The notes beneath the pieces were generated by a model. The model was not told where the DNA came from. It searched no databases and saw only the letters and a program-made list of their open reading frames with translations. From positions 1-23,175 of the forward strand of contig CAYYJM010000076.1 in the NCBI GenBank assembly GCA_964471755.1: a DNA stretch of 23,175 nucleotides, in the 5' to 3' direction. This DNA is from CAYYJM01 sp964471755 (lineage in GTDB: Bacteria; Planctomycetota; Planctomycetia; Gemmatales; Gemmataceae). Positions within the stretch are counted from its first letter, which is position 1, and each line of letters opens with the position of its first letter. This document shows, one piece after another, positions 8,014-16,300 of the stretch. Made by a program: the position numbers and the translations under genes.

Positions 8014-8042
8014 AGTATCTCCCGGCGGCCGACAAAGTGCAA
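8014..8042 (-). promoter_or_regulatory. candidate promoter of the G8 gene
   Basis: On the minus strand, TTGCAC (8042-8037), a 17-base spacer and GATACT (8019-8014) lie about 40 bases before the ATG at 7973. The -10 matches at four of six positions. TTGCACT is the same heptamer seen before the gene at 1847 and in the upstream region of 18916. Confidence 0.33.
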
Positions 8043-8124
8043 GCGGCAAAGGCCGTCACGTTCCCATTCCTCCATTCCGGTCGAGGACTGACAGATTTCA
8101 CTTCTGCCGGGCCGCGAGGTCGGC

Positions 8125-8130
8125 TAGAAT
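8125..8130 (+). promoter_or_regulatory. candidate -10 box for the DUF1592-family gene
   Basis: TAGAAT in the context GGCTAGAATATA lies 50 bases before the ATG at 8180, in the 206-base divergent gap. No convincing -35 box is seen at 16-18 bases upstream. Support comes mainly from the recurrence of TAGAAT before the genes at 1054 and 23006. Confidence 0.35.
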
Positions 8131-8179
8131 ATATTTTCCTACCTGCCTCCGAATTCGTCCCGCCGAGCGAGAACTCCCG

Positions 8180-10450
8180 ATGGTCCGGATCCTCCTCCTT
8201 GGGTTTCTGACACTCCTTCCGGTCACGGCCCGGGCCCAGACGGGCAAGGACCTCTACGCGACGAAATGCGCCCGCTGTCACGGTGCCAGCGGCGAGGGCA
8301 CGACTCGACACAAGGCAGCTCTCGTCGGCGATCGATCGGTGAAGCAACTGGCGAAGTATGTCCAGGAGACGATGCCGGAAGGGAATCCCGGTTCGCTCTC
8401 AGTAGCCGAGGCCGAGGCGATCTCGGCGTACATGCACGAGGCGTTCTATTCGCCCCTCGCGCAGGATCGCCTCCGGCCGGCGCGAGTGGAACTGTCCCGA
8501 CTCACGGTTCGGCAGTATCGCCAGGCCGTGGCCGACCTCGTGCAGAGCTTTCGCTGGACGCCCCGATGGGAGGAGCAGCGCGGCCTGAAGGGCGAATACT
8601 TCAACGGCCGCAGTCCCGGCCAGAAGAAGGCCCACGAACGGATCGATCCCGTGGTCAACTTCGCCTGGGGCAAGGAGACGCCCGTCGCCGGGAAGGTCAC
8701 CGATCCGTACGTCTTCGCCGCGGCCTGGACCGGCAGTTTCCTCGCTCCCACAACCGGCCTCTACGAGTTCGTCGTGCGAACCGAACACGCCACCCGACTC
8801 CACGTCAACGACATGCGTCGGCCGCTGGTGGACGCCTGGGTGAAGTCCGGCAACGACACCGAATTCCGTGCGTCGATCTACCTTGTCGGTGGACGGATCT
8901 ATCCCCTCCGGCTGGAATTCTCGAAGGCCAACCAGGGGGTGGACGATCCGAAGCAGCAGAAGGCCCGGCCGGTCACTCCGGCGAGCATGGCCCTGCTCTG
9001 GAAGCCGCCCCACGGCGTCCTGGAAGTGATCCCCGACCGGGCGCTTTCGCCGGCCGCCGCGCCGGAGCAGTTCGTCTGCGCGACGCCCTTTCCGCCAGAC
9101 GATCGCAGTCTGGGCTGGGAACGCGGCACCTCCGTCTCGAAGGAATGGGACGCGGCAACGACCGCCGCCGCTCTCGAAGCCGCCGCGTACGTCGCCGCCA
9201 GGGTCAACGAACTGGCGAAGACCTCCAGGCGAGCCGACGACGCGAAAGCCCGACTCATCGCCTTCGCGCAGACCTTCACGGAACGAGCGTACCGCCGGCC
9301 GCTGACCGCCGGCCAGAAAGCCCGCATCGCCCGGCAGTTCGAGGAATCCCGCGACACGGAAACCGCGCTGAAGAAGGCGGTCCTGCTGGCGTTGAAATCG
9401 CCGCGGTTCCTCTACTGGGAACTCGGCATCGAGCAGGATGCGTTCACGGTCGCCAGTCGGCTGTCCTTCGGTCTGTGGGACTCCATCCCCGACGCGGCCT
9501 TGCTCCAGGTTGCGAAGGATGGGCAACTCGCAACGCCCGAGCAGCGCCGGAGTCAGGCGAGCCGCATGCTGGCCGACCCCCGGGCGCAGGCCAAGATGAA
9601 GGCCTTCTTCGAGTCCTGGCTGCTCATCGACCAGGCAGGCGACCTGGCCAAGGACCCGAACCGGTTCCCCGGCTTCGACGCGCTCCTGGCGGCCGACCTG
9701 AGGACCTCGCTGGGACTGTTCCTCGCGGACGTCGGCTACGGGCCGCGCTCCGATTTCCGCCAGCTGTTCACCGCCGGCGATGTGTTCCTCAACGGCAAGC
9801 TCGCGGGCTTCTATGGCACATCGGTGCCCGCTGGCGAGGGCTTCCACAAGGTGCGCCTCAACGAAGGGCAGCGGGCCGGGATTCTCACGCATCCCTACCT
9901 GATGGCCTCGTTCGCCTACACGGCGGAGAGTTCGCCGATCCATCGTGGCGTGTTCCTGGCCCGCGGCGTGCTGGGCCGGAGCCTGAAGCCGCCGCCAGTG
10001 GCCGTCAATCCGGTGTCGCCGAATCTGCACCCGAGCCTGAACACCCGCGAGCGGGTGATCCTGCAAACCGGTGGCCCCACCTGCATGACCTGCCACGGCG
10101 TGATCAACGACCTGGGCTTTACGCTGGAGCATTTCGATGCCGTCGGCCGATTTCGAGAGAAGGATAACGCCAAACCGGTGAACCCCACCGGGTCGTACCT
10201 GACGCGTGAGGGAAAGCAGGTGTCGTTCGCCGGGGCCGCCGAGTTGGGCAAGTTCCTTGCCGGCAGCCGGGAGGTCCACGAGGCCTTCGCCGAGCAGGTG
10301 TTCCATCACGTCGCCCAGCAGCCGATCCTGGCCTACGGCCCCGACACCCGGGCGAAACTGGTGGCGGCGTTCGCGAAGTCGAATTACAATGTTCGGGAAC
10401 TGTTCATCGAGGCGGCGTTGATCATGGCCTCGGGGCCGCCCCGTCGCTAG
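8180..10450 (+). CDS. secreted cytochrome c / PA14 / DUF1595-1592-1588-1585 protein
   Basis: This is a 756-residue multidomain protein. A signal peptide (MVRILLLGFLTLLPVTARA) precedes a class I cytochrome c-like domain (about 21-95) with CARCH at 30-34 and a candidate distal Met in ETMPEGNPG. A PA14-type domain follows at about 135-255 (GLKGEYFNGRS, FAAAWTGSFLAPTTGLYEFV, TRLHVND); PA14 domains usually bind carbohydrate. The rest is the planctomycete DUF1595 (about 350-400, RAYRRPLTAGQKARIARQFE), DUF1592 (about 390-520, SPRFLYWELG to FFESWLLID), DUF1588 (about 535-650) with a second CxxCH, CMTCH, at 635-639 and ITNDLGF-type sequence (INDLGFTLEHFDAVG), and DUF1585 (about 670-745, HVAQQPILAYG). 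It is likely a periplasmic or surface redox protein with a glycan-binding module. Its partner is the DUF1552 gene 121 bases downstream. A palindromic element separates them. Confidence 0.9.
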   Translation: MVRILLLGFLTLLPVTARAQTGKDLYATKCARCHGASGEGTTRHKAALVGDRSVKQLAKYVQETMPEGNPGSLSVAEAEAISAYMHEAFYSPLAQDRLRPARVELSRLTVRQYRQAVADLVQSFRWTPRWEEQRGLKGEYFNGRSPGQKKAHERIDPVVNFAWGKETPVAGKVTDPYVFAAAWTGSFLAPTTGLYEFVVRTEHATRLHVNDMRRPLVDAWVKSGNDTEFRASIYLVGGRIYPLRLEFSKANQGVDDPKQQKARPVTPASMALLWKPPHGVLEVIPDRALSPAAAPEQFVCATPFPPDDRSLGWERGTSVSKEWDAATTAAALEAAAYVAARVNELAKTSRRADDAKARLIAFAQTFTERAYRRPLTAGQKARIARQFEESRDTETALKKAVLLALKSPRFLYWELGIEQDAFTVASRLSFGLWDSIPDAALLQVAKDGQLATPEQRRSQASRMLADPRAQAKMKAFFESWLLIDQAGDLAKDPNRFPGFDALLAADLRTSLGLFLADVGYGPRSDFRQLFTAGDVFLNGKLAGFYGTSVPAGEGFHKVRLNEGQRAGILTHPYLMASFAYTAESSPIHRGVFLARGVLGRSLKPPPVAVNPVSPNLHPSLNTRERVILQTGGPTCMTCHGVINDLGFTLEHFDAVGRFREKDNAKPVNPTGSYLTREGKQVSFAGAAELGKFLAGSREVHEAFAEQVFHHVAQQPILAYGPDTRAKLVAAFAKSNYNVRELFIEAALIMASGPPRR

Positions 10451-10455
10451 GCCAC

Positions 10456-10535
10456 GGCGAGCGTGGGGCGTCAGCCCCATGATCTTCCGCCTTCGATGCG
10501 TGAAAGAATCATGGGGATGACGCCCCACGCTCGCC
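10456..10535. repeat. intergenic palindromic element, family A copy 2
   Basis: Arms at 10456-10483 and 10508-10535 (28 bases each) are reverse complements with one mismatch. Each contains a GGGG...CCCC mini-hairpin. The left arm shares its first 27 bases exactly with 5671-5697, while the central loop differs completely. It begins six bases after the TAG of the DUF1592-family gene and ends 36 bases before the DUF1552 start. It therefore lies inside a likely operon, not at its end. Confidence 0.9.
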
Positions 10536-10571
10536 AGGCTCTGTAATCGTTGTGAAATCACTGGAGTTCCG

Positions 10572-11891
10572 ATGCCTACGATCCACTCCCGCCGCGAATT
10601 CCTGAGGACGCTGGGCGTCAGCGCGGCGGCCTTGCCGTTCGTCACGAATCTGACCAGTCTGGGGGCCGCTCTGGCCAGGCCAAGGCAGCGGCTCGTCGTG
10701 GTCTTCTCGCCCAACGGCGTGATCCCGACCAACTTCTGGCCGGACGCAACCGGCACGGATTTCGCCCTCAAGGAGTCGATGAAGCCGTTCGAGCCGTTCA
10801 AGAAGAACCTGCTCGTCCTGCACGGCATCTGCGACAAGATCAAGGGCGATGGCGACAGCCACATGCGCGGCATCGGCTGTCTGCTCACCGGAGCCGAGCT
10901 GTACCCCGGCAACATCCAGGGCGGCTCGCACACCCCCGCTGGCTGGTCTTCCGGCATCTCGATCGATCAGGAGATCAAGAACTTCCTGCAAAAGGACCCG
11001 GCCACGCGGACGCGGTTCGGCTCGCTCGAACTCGGCGTGATGGTGCCCGAGCGGGCCGACACCTGGACGCGCCTCAGCTACGCCGGCGGCAACAAGCCGG
11101 TGACGCCGATCGACGATCCGTACCAGCTGTTCGGCAAACTCTACGGCAAGAGCAAGGACCAGGAAGCTCTCAAGAGCGTCCTCGATGACATCCGGGCCGA
11201 TCTGGAAACCATCCGCGGAGCGGTCGGCAGCGCGGATCGCAAGCTGCTGGAAGAACACGCTCAGTTCGTGCGGGAGATGGAGCGCGAACTCCGCGACGCC
11301 CGGGCCGCCGCGAATCATCCGGTGCCGGAACTCGAACCGGGCACGCGCCGCGACAACGACAACATGCCGAAGCTGACGAAGATGAACCTGGATCTCCTGG
11401 CGGCGGCGTTCACTGCCGACTTCGCCCGAGTGGCCACCTTCCAGTTCACCAACTCGGTCGGCGGAGCGCGGATGCGCTGGCTCGGCATCGACGAGGGACA
11501 CCACCAGCTTTCGCACGAGCCCGATTCCAACGTCCAGGCCGTGGACAAGCTCACGCGCATCAACAAGTGGTACGCGGAGCAGATCGCGTACCTGGCGAAG
11601 AAACTGGCCGACACCCCCGAGCCGGGCGGCGAGGGGAGCATGCTCGATCACACGACGATCATCTGGACCAACGAGCTGGGCAAGGGCAACTCCCACACGC
11701 TGAACAACATCCCATTCGTGCTGCTCGGCGGCGGCCTCGATGGGATTCGGATGGGACGGTCGCTAAAGCAGGAGCGGAGCGGGGTGGCGCACAACCGCCT
11801 GCTCCTGAGTCTGGCTCATGGCTTCGGCCATCACCTGACCCGATTCGGCAACCCGGATTACTGCTCGGCCGGACCGCTCAGTCTGAGCTAA
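10572..11891 (+). CDS. DUF1552 protein with Tat-type signal
   Basis: This 439-residue protein starts with a twin-arginine signal, SRREFLRTLGVSAAALPF (Arg at 7-8). It continues with the DUF1552 pattern: RLVVVFSPNGVIPTNFWP (about 37-54), LLVLHGICDKIKGDGDSHMR, GCLLTGAELYPGNIQGGSHT, SIDQEIKNFL, and a C-terminal block with HHQLSHEPDS and IIWTNELGKGNSHT. The family is related in layout to DUF1501 (alkaline phosphatase-like), and in planctomycetes and verrucomicrobia it is usually encoded next to DUF1592/1588/1585 proteins, as here. GGAG lies 6 bases before the ATG. The gene for NAD(P)H-hydrate epimerase begins only 13 bases after the stop, so the transcript probably continues. Function is unknown; export is well supported by the signal. 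Confidence 0.92.
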   Translation: MPTIHSRREFLRTLGVSAAALPFVTNLTSLGAALARPRQRLVVVFSPNGVIPTNFWPDATGTDFALKESMKPFEPFKKNLLVLHGICDKIKGDGDSHMRGIGCLLTGAELYPGNIQGGSHTPAGWSSGISIDQEIKNFLQKDPATRTRFGSLELGVMVPERADTWTRLSYAGGNKPVTPIDDPYQLFGKLYGKSKDQEALKSVLDDIRADLETIRGAVGSADRKLLEEHAQFVREMERELRDARAAANHPVPELEPGTRRDNDNMPKLTKMNLDLLAAAFTADFARVATFQFTNSVGGARMRWLGIDEGHHQLSHEPDSNVQAVDKLTRINKWYAEQIAYLAKKLADTPEPGGEGSMLDHTTIIWTNELGKGNSHTLNNIPFVLLGGGLDGIRMGRSLKQERSGVAHNRLLLSLAHGFGHHLTRFGNPDYCSAGPLSLS

Positions 11892-11904
11892 CGGTACTCC
11901 CGCC

Positions 11905-12567
11905 ATGCTGTTGACCACCGCACAGGCCCGCGAACTCGATCGTCGGGCCATCCACGAGTTCGGCATTCCCGGCATCGTCCTCATGGAGAACGCCGCTCGC
12001 AACATGGCCGAGCTGCTCGTCCGACTTGGGGCCGTGTCTCCGGTTCTCATCCTCTGCGGTCGCGGCAACAACGGCGGCGATGGCCTGGCCATGGCCCGCC
12101 ACCTCGATCGGCTCGGCCTCAAGGTCCAGGTGCGGCTCTTCAGTCACGTCAACCAGTTGTCACCCGATGCGGCCATTCACTGGGCGGTCGCCGAGCGGTG
12201 CGACTTTCCACGTCGGTTGATCATCCCCGAAGCGTTCGCTCGGGCGGACCTCGACGCCGATCTCGCGGCGGCCGCCTGGGTCGTCGATGCCCTCTTCGGC
12301 AGCGGCCTGACCGGGCCACTCCGGCCACCGTTCGACGCGATCGTCGAGCAGGTCAACGCGGCGGGCAAACCGAGCTTCGCCGTGGACGTACCGAGCGGCT
12401 TCGACGCCGACACCGGCCGACCGACGGGGCCATGCATCCGGGCGACGCACACCGCGGTGACCGTCACCGGCCGCGTCGGCTTCGCGGTCCCTGGAGCGGC
12501 CGACTGGCTCGGGGTGGTTCACGTCGTGGACATCGGATTACCGATGTGCCTCTTGCCCACGGCGTGA
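11905..12567 (+). CDS. nnrE: NAD(P)H-hydrate epimerase (YjeF N-terminal domain)
   Basis: This 220-residue protein is a stand-alone YjeF_N domain. It interconverts the R and S forms of hydrated NAD(P)H so that a dehydratase can repair them; this is cytoplasmic nucleotide housekeeping. Diagnostic motifs are the N-terminal helix with GIVLMENAARNMAELL, the phosphate-binding GRGNNGGDG (52-60) followed by AMARHL, DALFGSGL (128-135) and VDVPSGFDADTG (about 160-171). The length equals one domain, so the ADP/ATP-dependent dehydratase that is often fused to it must be encoded elsewhere. There is no signal peptide, unlike the exported neighbours on both sides. It begins 13 bases after the DUF1552 stop and has only a weak ribosome site, which suggests translational coupling. 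The functional link to the upstream genes is not obvious. Confidence 0.93.
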   Translation: MLLTTAQARELDRRAIHEFGIPGIVLMENAARNMAELLVRLGAVSPVLILCGRGNNGGDGLAMARHLDRLGLKVQVRLFSHVNQLSPDAAIHWAVAERCDFPRRLIIPEAFARADLDADLAAAAWVVDALFGSGLTGPLRPPFDAIVEQVNAAGKPSFAVDVPSGFDADTGRPTGPCIRATHTAVTVTGRVGFAVPGAADWLGVVHVVDIGLPMCLLPTA

Positions 12568-12623
12568 GGAACCTTCACAATGGCGGCTGGATGTTTCTGT
12601 TTCCTCCACAAGGAGACCGAGCG

Positions 12624-13175
12624 ATGCGTTTCACTTTCCGCGTTCTGCTGGCCGCCCTGCTTCTGGGCAGCGGTCTGGTCCTGGCGGCCGTCCCCGAAGA
12701 GGGCAAGCCGGCTCCAGCGTTTGACGCGCCGGCCACCTCGATCCAGACGGTCCTGCCGGCCGCCAAGGATGCCAAGACCCTGGGCCTGAAACAGTTCGCG
12801 GGCAAGAAGAACGTCGTGCTGTTCTTCTACCCGCGTGCCCTGACCAGGGGCTGCACCATCGAGTCGTGTGGCTTCCGCGACAAGATTGCCGACTTCGCCA
12901 AGCTCGATACCGTCATCATCGGTGCCAGCACCGACGGCCTGGCCAAGCAGCAGGAGTTCACCGACAAGGAGAAGCTCACCTACCCGCTGCTGGCCGACAA
13001 CGCCAAGAAGGTGTGCGAGGCTTATGGCGTGCTGCCCCAGGGCGGCAACGCGGCCAAACGCTATACCTTCGTCATCGACAAGAAGGGCACACTCCGCAAG
13101 GTCTACACCAAGGTCAGCCCGGCGAACCACCCCGACGAGGTGCTGACGTTCATCAAGGAGCATCTGTCGAAGTGA
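12624..13175 (+). CDS. exported Bcp/PrxQ-type peroxiredoxin
   Basis: This is a 183-residue protein. The start at 12624 is preceded by AGGAGA (12611-12616) at good spacing and opens directly with a signal peptide (MRFTFRVLLAALLLGSGLVLA), so the longer frame upstream is not coding. The catalytic motif PRALTRGCTIESCGFRD fits the peroxiredoxin PxxxTxxC pattern, with the peroxidatic Cys at 77 and a second Cys at 82, the spacing of the Bcp/PrxQ group. IIGASTDGLAKQQEFTDKEK and YPLLADNAKKVCEAYGV are also typical. The protein would reduce hydrogen peroxide or organic peroxides in the periplasm, using an unidentified thiol donor. In most relatives the motif reads TPGCT; here Arg replaces that proline. 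It lies 56 bases after the epimerase gene. Its position near the putative haem c proteins may reflect protection from peroxide, which is an inference. Confidence 0.9.
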   Translation: MRFTFRVLLAALLLGSGLVLAAVPEEGKPAPAFDAPATSIQTVLPAAKDAKTLGLKQFAGKKNVVLFFYPRALTRGCTIESCGFRDKIADFAKLDTVIIGASTDGLAKQQEFTDKEKLTYPLLADNAKKVCEAYGVLPQGGNAAKRYTFVIDKKGTLRKVYTKVSPANHPDEVLTFIKEHLSK

Positions 13176-13192
13176 TACCTCCGAGCGGGGCT

Positions 13193-13304
13193 CCAGGCGA
13201 GCCCCCCTCCGGGCGAGCCCCCCGCGAAAGCGGGGGGAGTTCCCCTGGGTGAAGACTCCCCCCACTTTCGTGGGGGGCTCGCCTGTCGCCGAGGGCTCGC
13301 CTGG
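13193..13304. repeat. nested intergenic palindromic element, family B
   Basis: Outer arms of 12 bases at 13193-13204 and 13293-13304 are perfect reverse complements. Inside them, two 28-base arms (13213-13240 and 13255-13282) also pair with two mismatches. Each inner arm is a strong hairpin: eight base pairs around GAAA at 13218-13237, and eight base pairs around TTTC at 13258-13277. The two differences between the arms are compensatory within each hairpin (GC...GC versus AC...GT). The element fills most of the gap between the peroxiredoxin and the TPR gene and may terminate the upstream transcript. Confidence 0.88.
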
Positions 13305-13334
13305 TGTGAGATTCAACGATCCAGGAATCCGATC

Positions 13335-16300
13335 ATGTACCGCAATCCGGAAACCTTCCGCCTGCCGCCGCTGCGACGGCCCTCTCGCCGTGGCCTGGTG
13401 CCGAAGGAGGCCCTGCGTCTGGCCCTCAGCCGGATCGAGAAGGCCCTGCTCGCTTACCGTGAAGACCTCCACTTCGACCCAGTCCGGCTGCGAACGCGCC
13501 TGAGCATGGTCGTTCCGGGCGCTCCCCAGGAGACGCTTCGCATCTGGGCCCTCGGCTGGATCGCCTGGCTGCTCGGCGAAAACGACAAGGCCGAGTTGCT
13601 GCTCGATCAGGCCGCCCAGATGGCGAAGTCGGCCGGCGATCTGGAACTGCTCGCCCGGGCCGGCTACTGGCTGGCTCGCGTCCAGGTCCTGCGGCAGAAA
13701 CCCGAGGCGATCCCGAACTACGAGCAACTCCTCCGCGTCCTCAAGGGGTCGGCTCAGGGCACCGTCTGGTTCGTCGATCTGCTCATCCGCGCCGGTTCGC
13801 TCGATCGGGCCGAGCAGGTGTGGAAGTCGGTGCGTGCGAACAAGAAGGTCGCCGGTGCGAACGAGGCCGCCCTGATCGAGGCCCGCCTCGCTCTCCGTCG
13901 CGGCGAGAGCGCCACGGCCGAGAAACTGCTCCAGGACATGCCCGAGACGAGCGGCGTCCTCGAAGCGGAGAAGCTGCTCTTGCAAGCGTGGCTGGCCGCC
14001 AACCGCAAACAGGACGCGACTGCTCTGCTCCTCTGGGAGGAAGCCCGTCAGCGGCTCTATCCGCCGGCCGCTCTCGACGCCTGGCAGGAACTCCTCGCCC
14101 TCCGCGAGAAGGGCGATCTTAGCCTGCCGGACGGCCTCGCCGACGCCCCATCCCTGCGTTCCCTGTTTCGCGCCCAGCAGGCCCGTGCCGAGGGCCGCAG
14201 CGACGAGGCCATCACGGGTTATCGCGAGGCGCTCCGATACGACGTCAACCAGCCGTGGGCCCGCTACGGCCTGGCCCTGCTCGGGGCCGATGAGCTCAAC
14301 GAGGTCCAGACGCTGGCGACGAACGTCTTCCTCGCCGCACGCTGCCGGCTCTGGCTCGCCCTGCAGAAGTTTGCCCAGCGACAGATCACCCCCGAGGACT
14401 GGCTGACCATCCTTCAGCAGCAGGTCGGTCAGGGCGTGCGGACGAATCCGACGCTCGAACACTTCCGCCTGCTCGGCCTGGCCCTGCGACAGACGCGTCC
14501 CCAGATCGAGACGCTCCAGCAGTTACTCGACCAGGCTGCCGCTCGGCAGGGAGTGGAGCGTCGAAACTACCTGCGGGCTTTCCTCGAACTCTGCGATCGG
14601 GCCGCCCCGGCCGCCGTCAAGGAGGTGCTGCCCCGCGAGTCGCTCGGCGAACTCTGGGACGATCCGCGTCTGCGTCAGGAACTCGATCGTCTGCGTCTGC
14701 GGGCGGCCCTGGCCGGTGGTGACGAACCGTGGACACTCGCCCGCCTCAGCCAGCGCATGGCCGATCTGCCCGAGACGGAGGCCCTCGTTCCGGCTCGACA
14801 GCTGCTCGGCCTGCTGGGTCGGCCGTTGACCGACGCCGACCGGGCCGCCCTGGCTCCGCTCGAAGCGCATCCGCGCTGGCAGGGTCTGGCCCAGGTGCTG
14901 CTCACTCACGACGCCCTGACTCGGGGTGATGCTGCCGACGTGGCGCGTCGGCTGGAACGGCTCGACAGCTGGAGCGGTCTGCGCTTCCTTCCCCGAGCGC
15001 TGCTCGCCGGCCTGGCGAAGTTCGTCCAGGCCCGGGCGAACCTGCCAGTCTGGAAGACGGTCCTGCCGCCCTGGCTACAGCGTGTCGGCCCCGCACTCGC
15101 CGGTCCCGAAGCGGAGGGGGAGAGTCTTCAGGCCCTGCGCATCGTCGCGGGACTCGTGCCGGCTCCCACCGGCCCCGAGCCGCCTCCGCCGGGCGTCGAG
15201 CCGGCCCTGTGGTATCTGCACCAGGCCGCCCGCCTCCTCGGTCGTCGCGAACCCCTCGCCGCCCGGGAGGCGATTCAGCCCGCGCGGGAGCATCTGGATC
15301 GGCTCACCGAGGAGCAGCGCGACGCGGTCCTGGCCCTGCTGCCGACGCTGGAACGGCTCGCCCGGGCCGGGGCCATCCTGCGGATGATTCCGACGCCGCC
15401 CGACGCTCCGCGTACGCCGCCAGCCGCCCTGCTCGACCTGGTGACGCTGCTCGACTCGATCCCCGAGGGACAGGCCGTCCTGGCCATCTGCCAGGCCGAC
15501 AACCGCAAGGAGTTGCACGCGGCGTTGCAGGCCGTTCTCGACCGTGATGAACTGCCCGAGCGTCTGGCTCATCACCTGGCCCTGTGGACCTTCCGCATCG
15601 CGACCGGTCTGGAAGACCACGCTCCCAACGACCCGGTTGATGTCTGGTGGAAGCTCTGCTGGCAGGCCTGGCTCCGGCACCTGCTCCGCTGGACCTCAGA
15701 AGAGCGGGCTCCGCTGATCGACCATTTGCTCGCCCGGCACCGGCAGACGCTCACCGATCGCCTGTCCCGCACGCAGATAGAGCCGGCCCGCAAGATCTGG
15801 GGCGTCATCGCCGACTTGCCGAAGTTGGCCGAGAAGCTAAAGCCGGCCCTGCGAGCGGAACTGACCGGGCGCGTCAACGTCTTCCGCGAGGCCCTGGCCA
15901 GCGACTACCTCGCGCAGACCCGCGAGGTCATGAAGCAGGGCGAGATCCGTGAGGGCTTTCAGGCCGACTACGATCGCGGTCTGAGCCATCTGCGCCGCCT
16001 GGTGAACCTCGATCGCGAGAACCTGAGGCTCCTGACTGGTCTGGTCGAGATCTGCCATGAATGGTTCCTCGACTTCTACCAGGCCGGCGATCGGCCCGGT
16101 CTGGTGGAGCAAGTCGATCGCTTCACGCCGTTCGCGATGCAGTTGGCCAGCCTTGTCCAGAGCCGGCCGGACGAGACGGCGGCGCGGACGGCCCTGTCGG
16201 AATTCTGGAAGTTTCGCGGCTTCCTTGCCCCGAACCACGACGACGCCCGCCGCCTCTATGAGCAGGCCCTGGAATTCGACCCGGCCAACCAGAACGTCCG

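Noticed and set aside
7974..8075. 34-residue N-terminal extension of the G8 protein
   Set aside because: The signal peptide starts at the 7973 ATG, which has its own ribosome site, and the extension would cover the promoter-like sequence.
8096..8130. TTTCAC as a -35 partner for TAGAAT at 8125
   Set aside because: The 23-base spacer is too long for a normal sigma70-type promoter.
8266..10167. 633-codon open frame on the plus strand
   Set aside because: It is a frame-shifted shadow of the DUF1592-family gene, whose frame carries the signal peptide, CxxCH and all domains.
8399..10957. 852-codon open frame on the minus strand
   Set aside because: It runs antisense across two well-supported genes and a palindromic element, with no family resemblance; a compositional shadow.
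12198..12623. upstream extension of the peroxiredoxin frame
   Set aside because: It overlaps nnrE in another frame and encodes Arg/Gly-rich sequence; the ATG at 12624 has a ribosome site and begins the signal peptide.
12519..14462. 647-codon open frame on the minus strand
   Set aside because: It is antisense to the peroxiredoxin and TPR genes and crosses the family B palindrome; no domain is seen.
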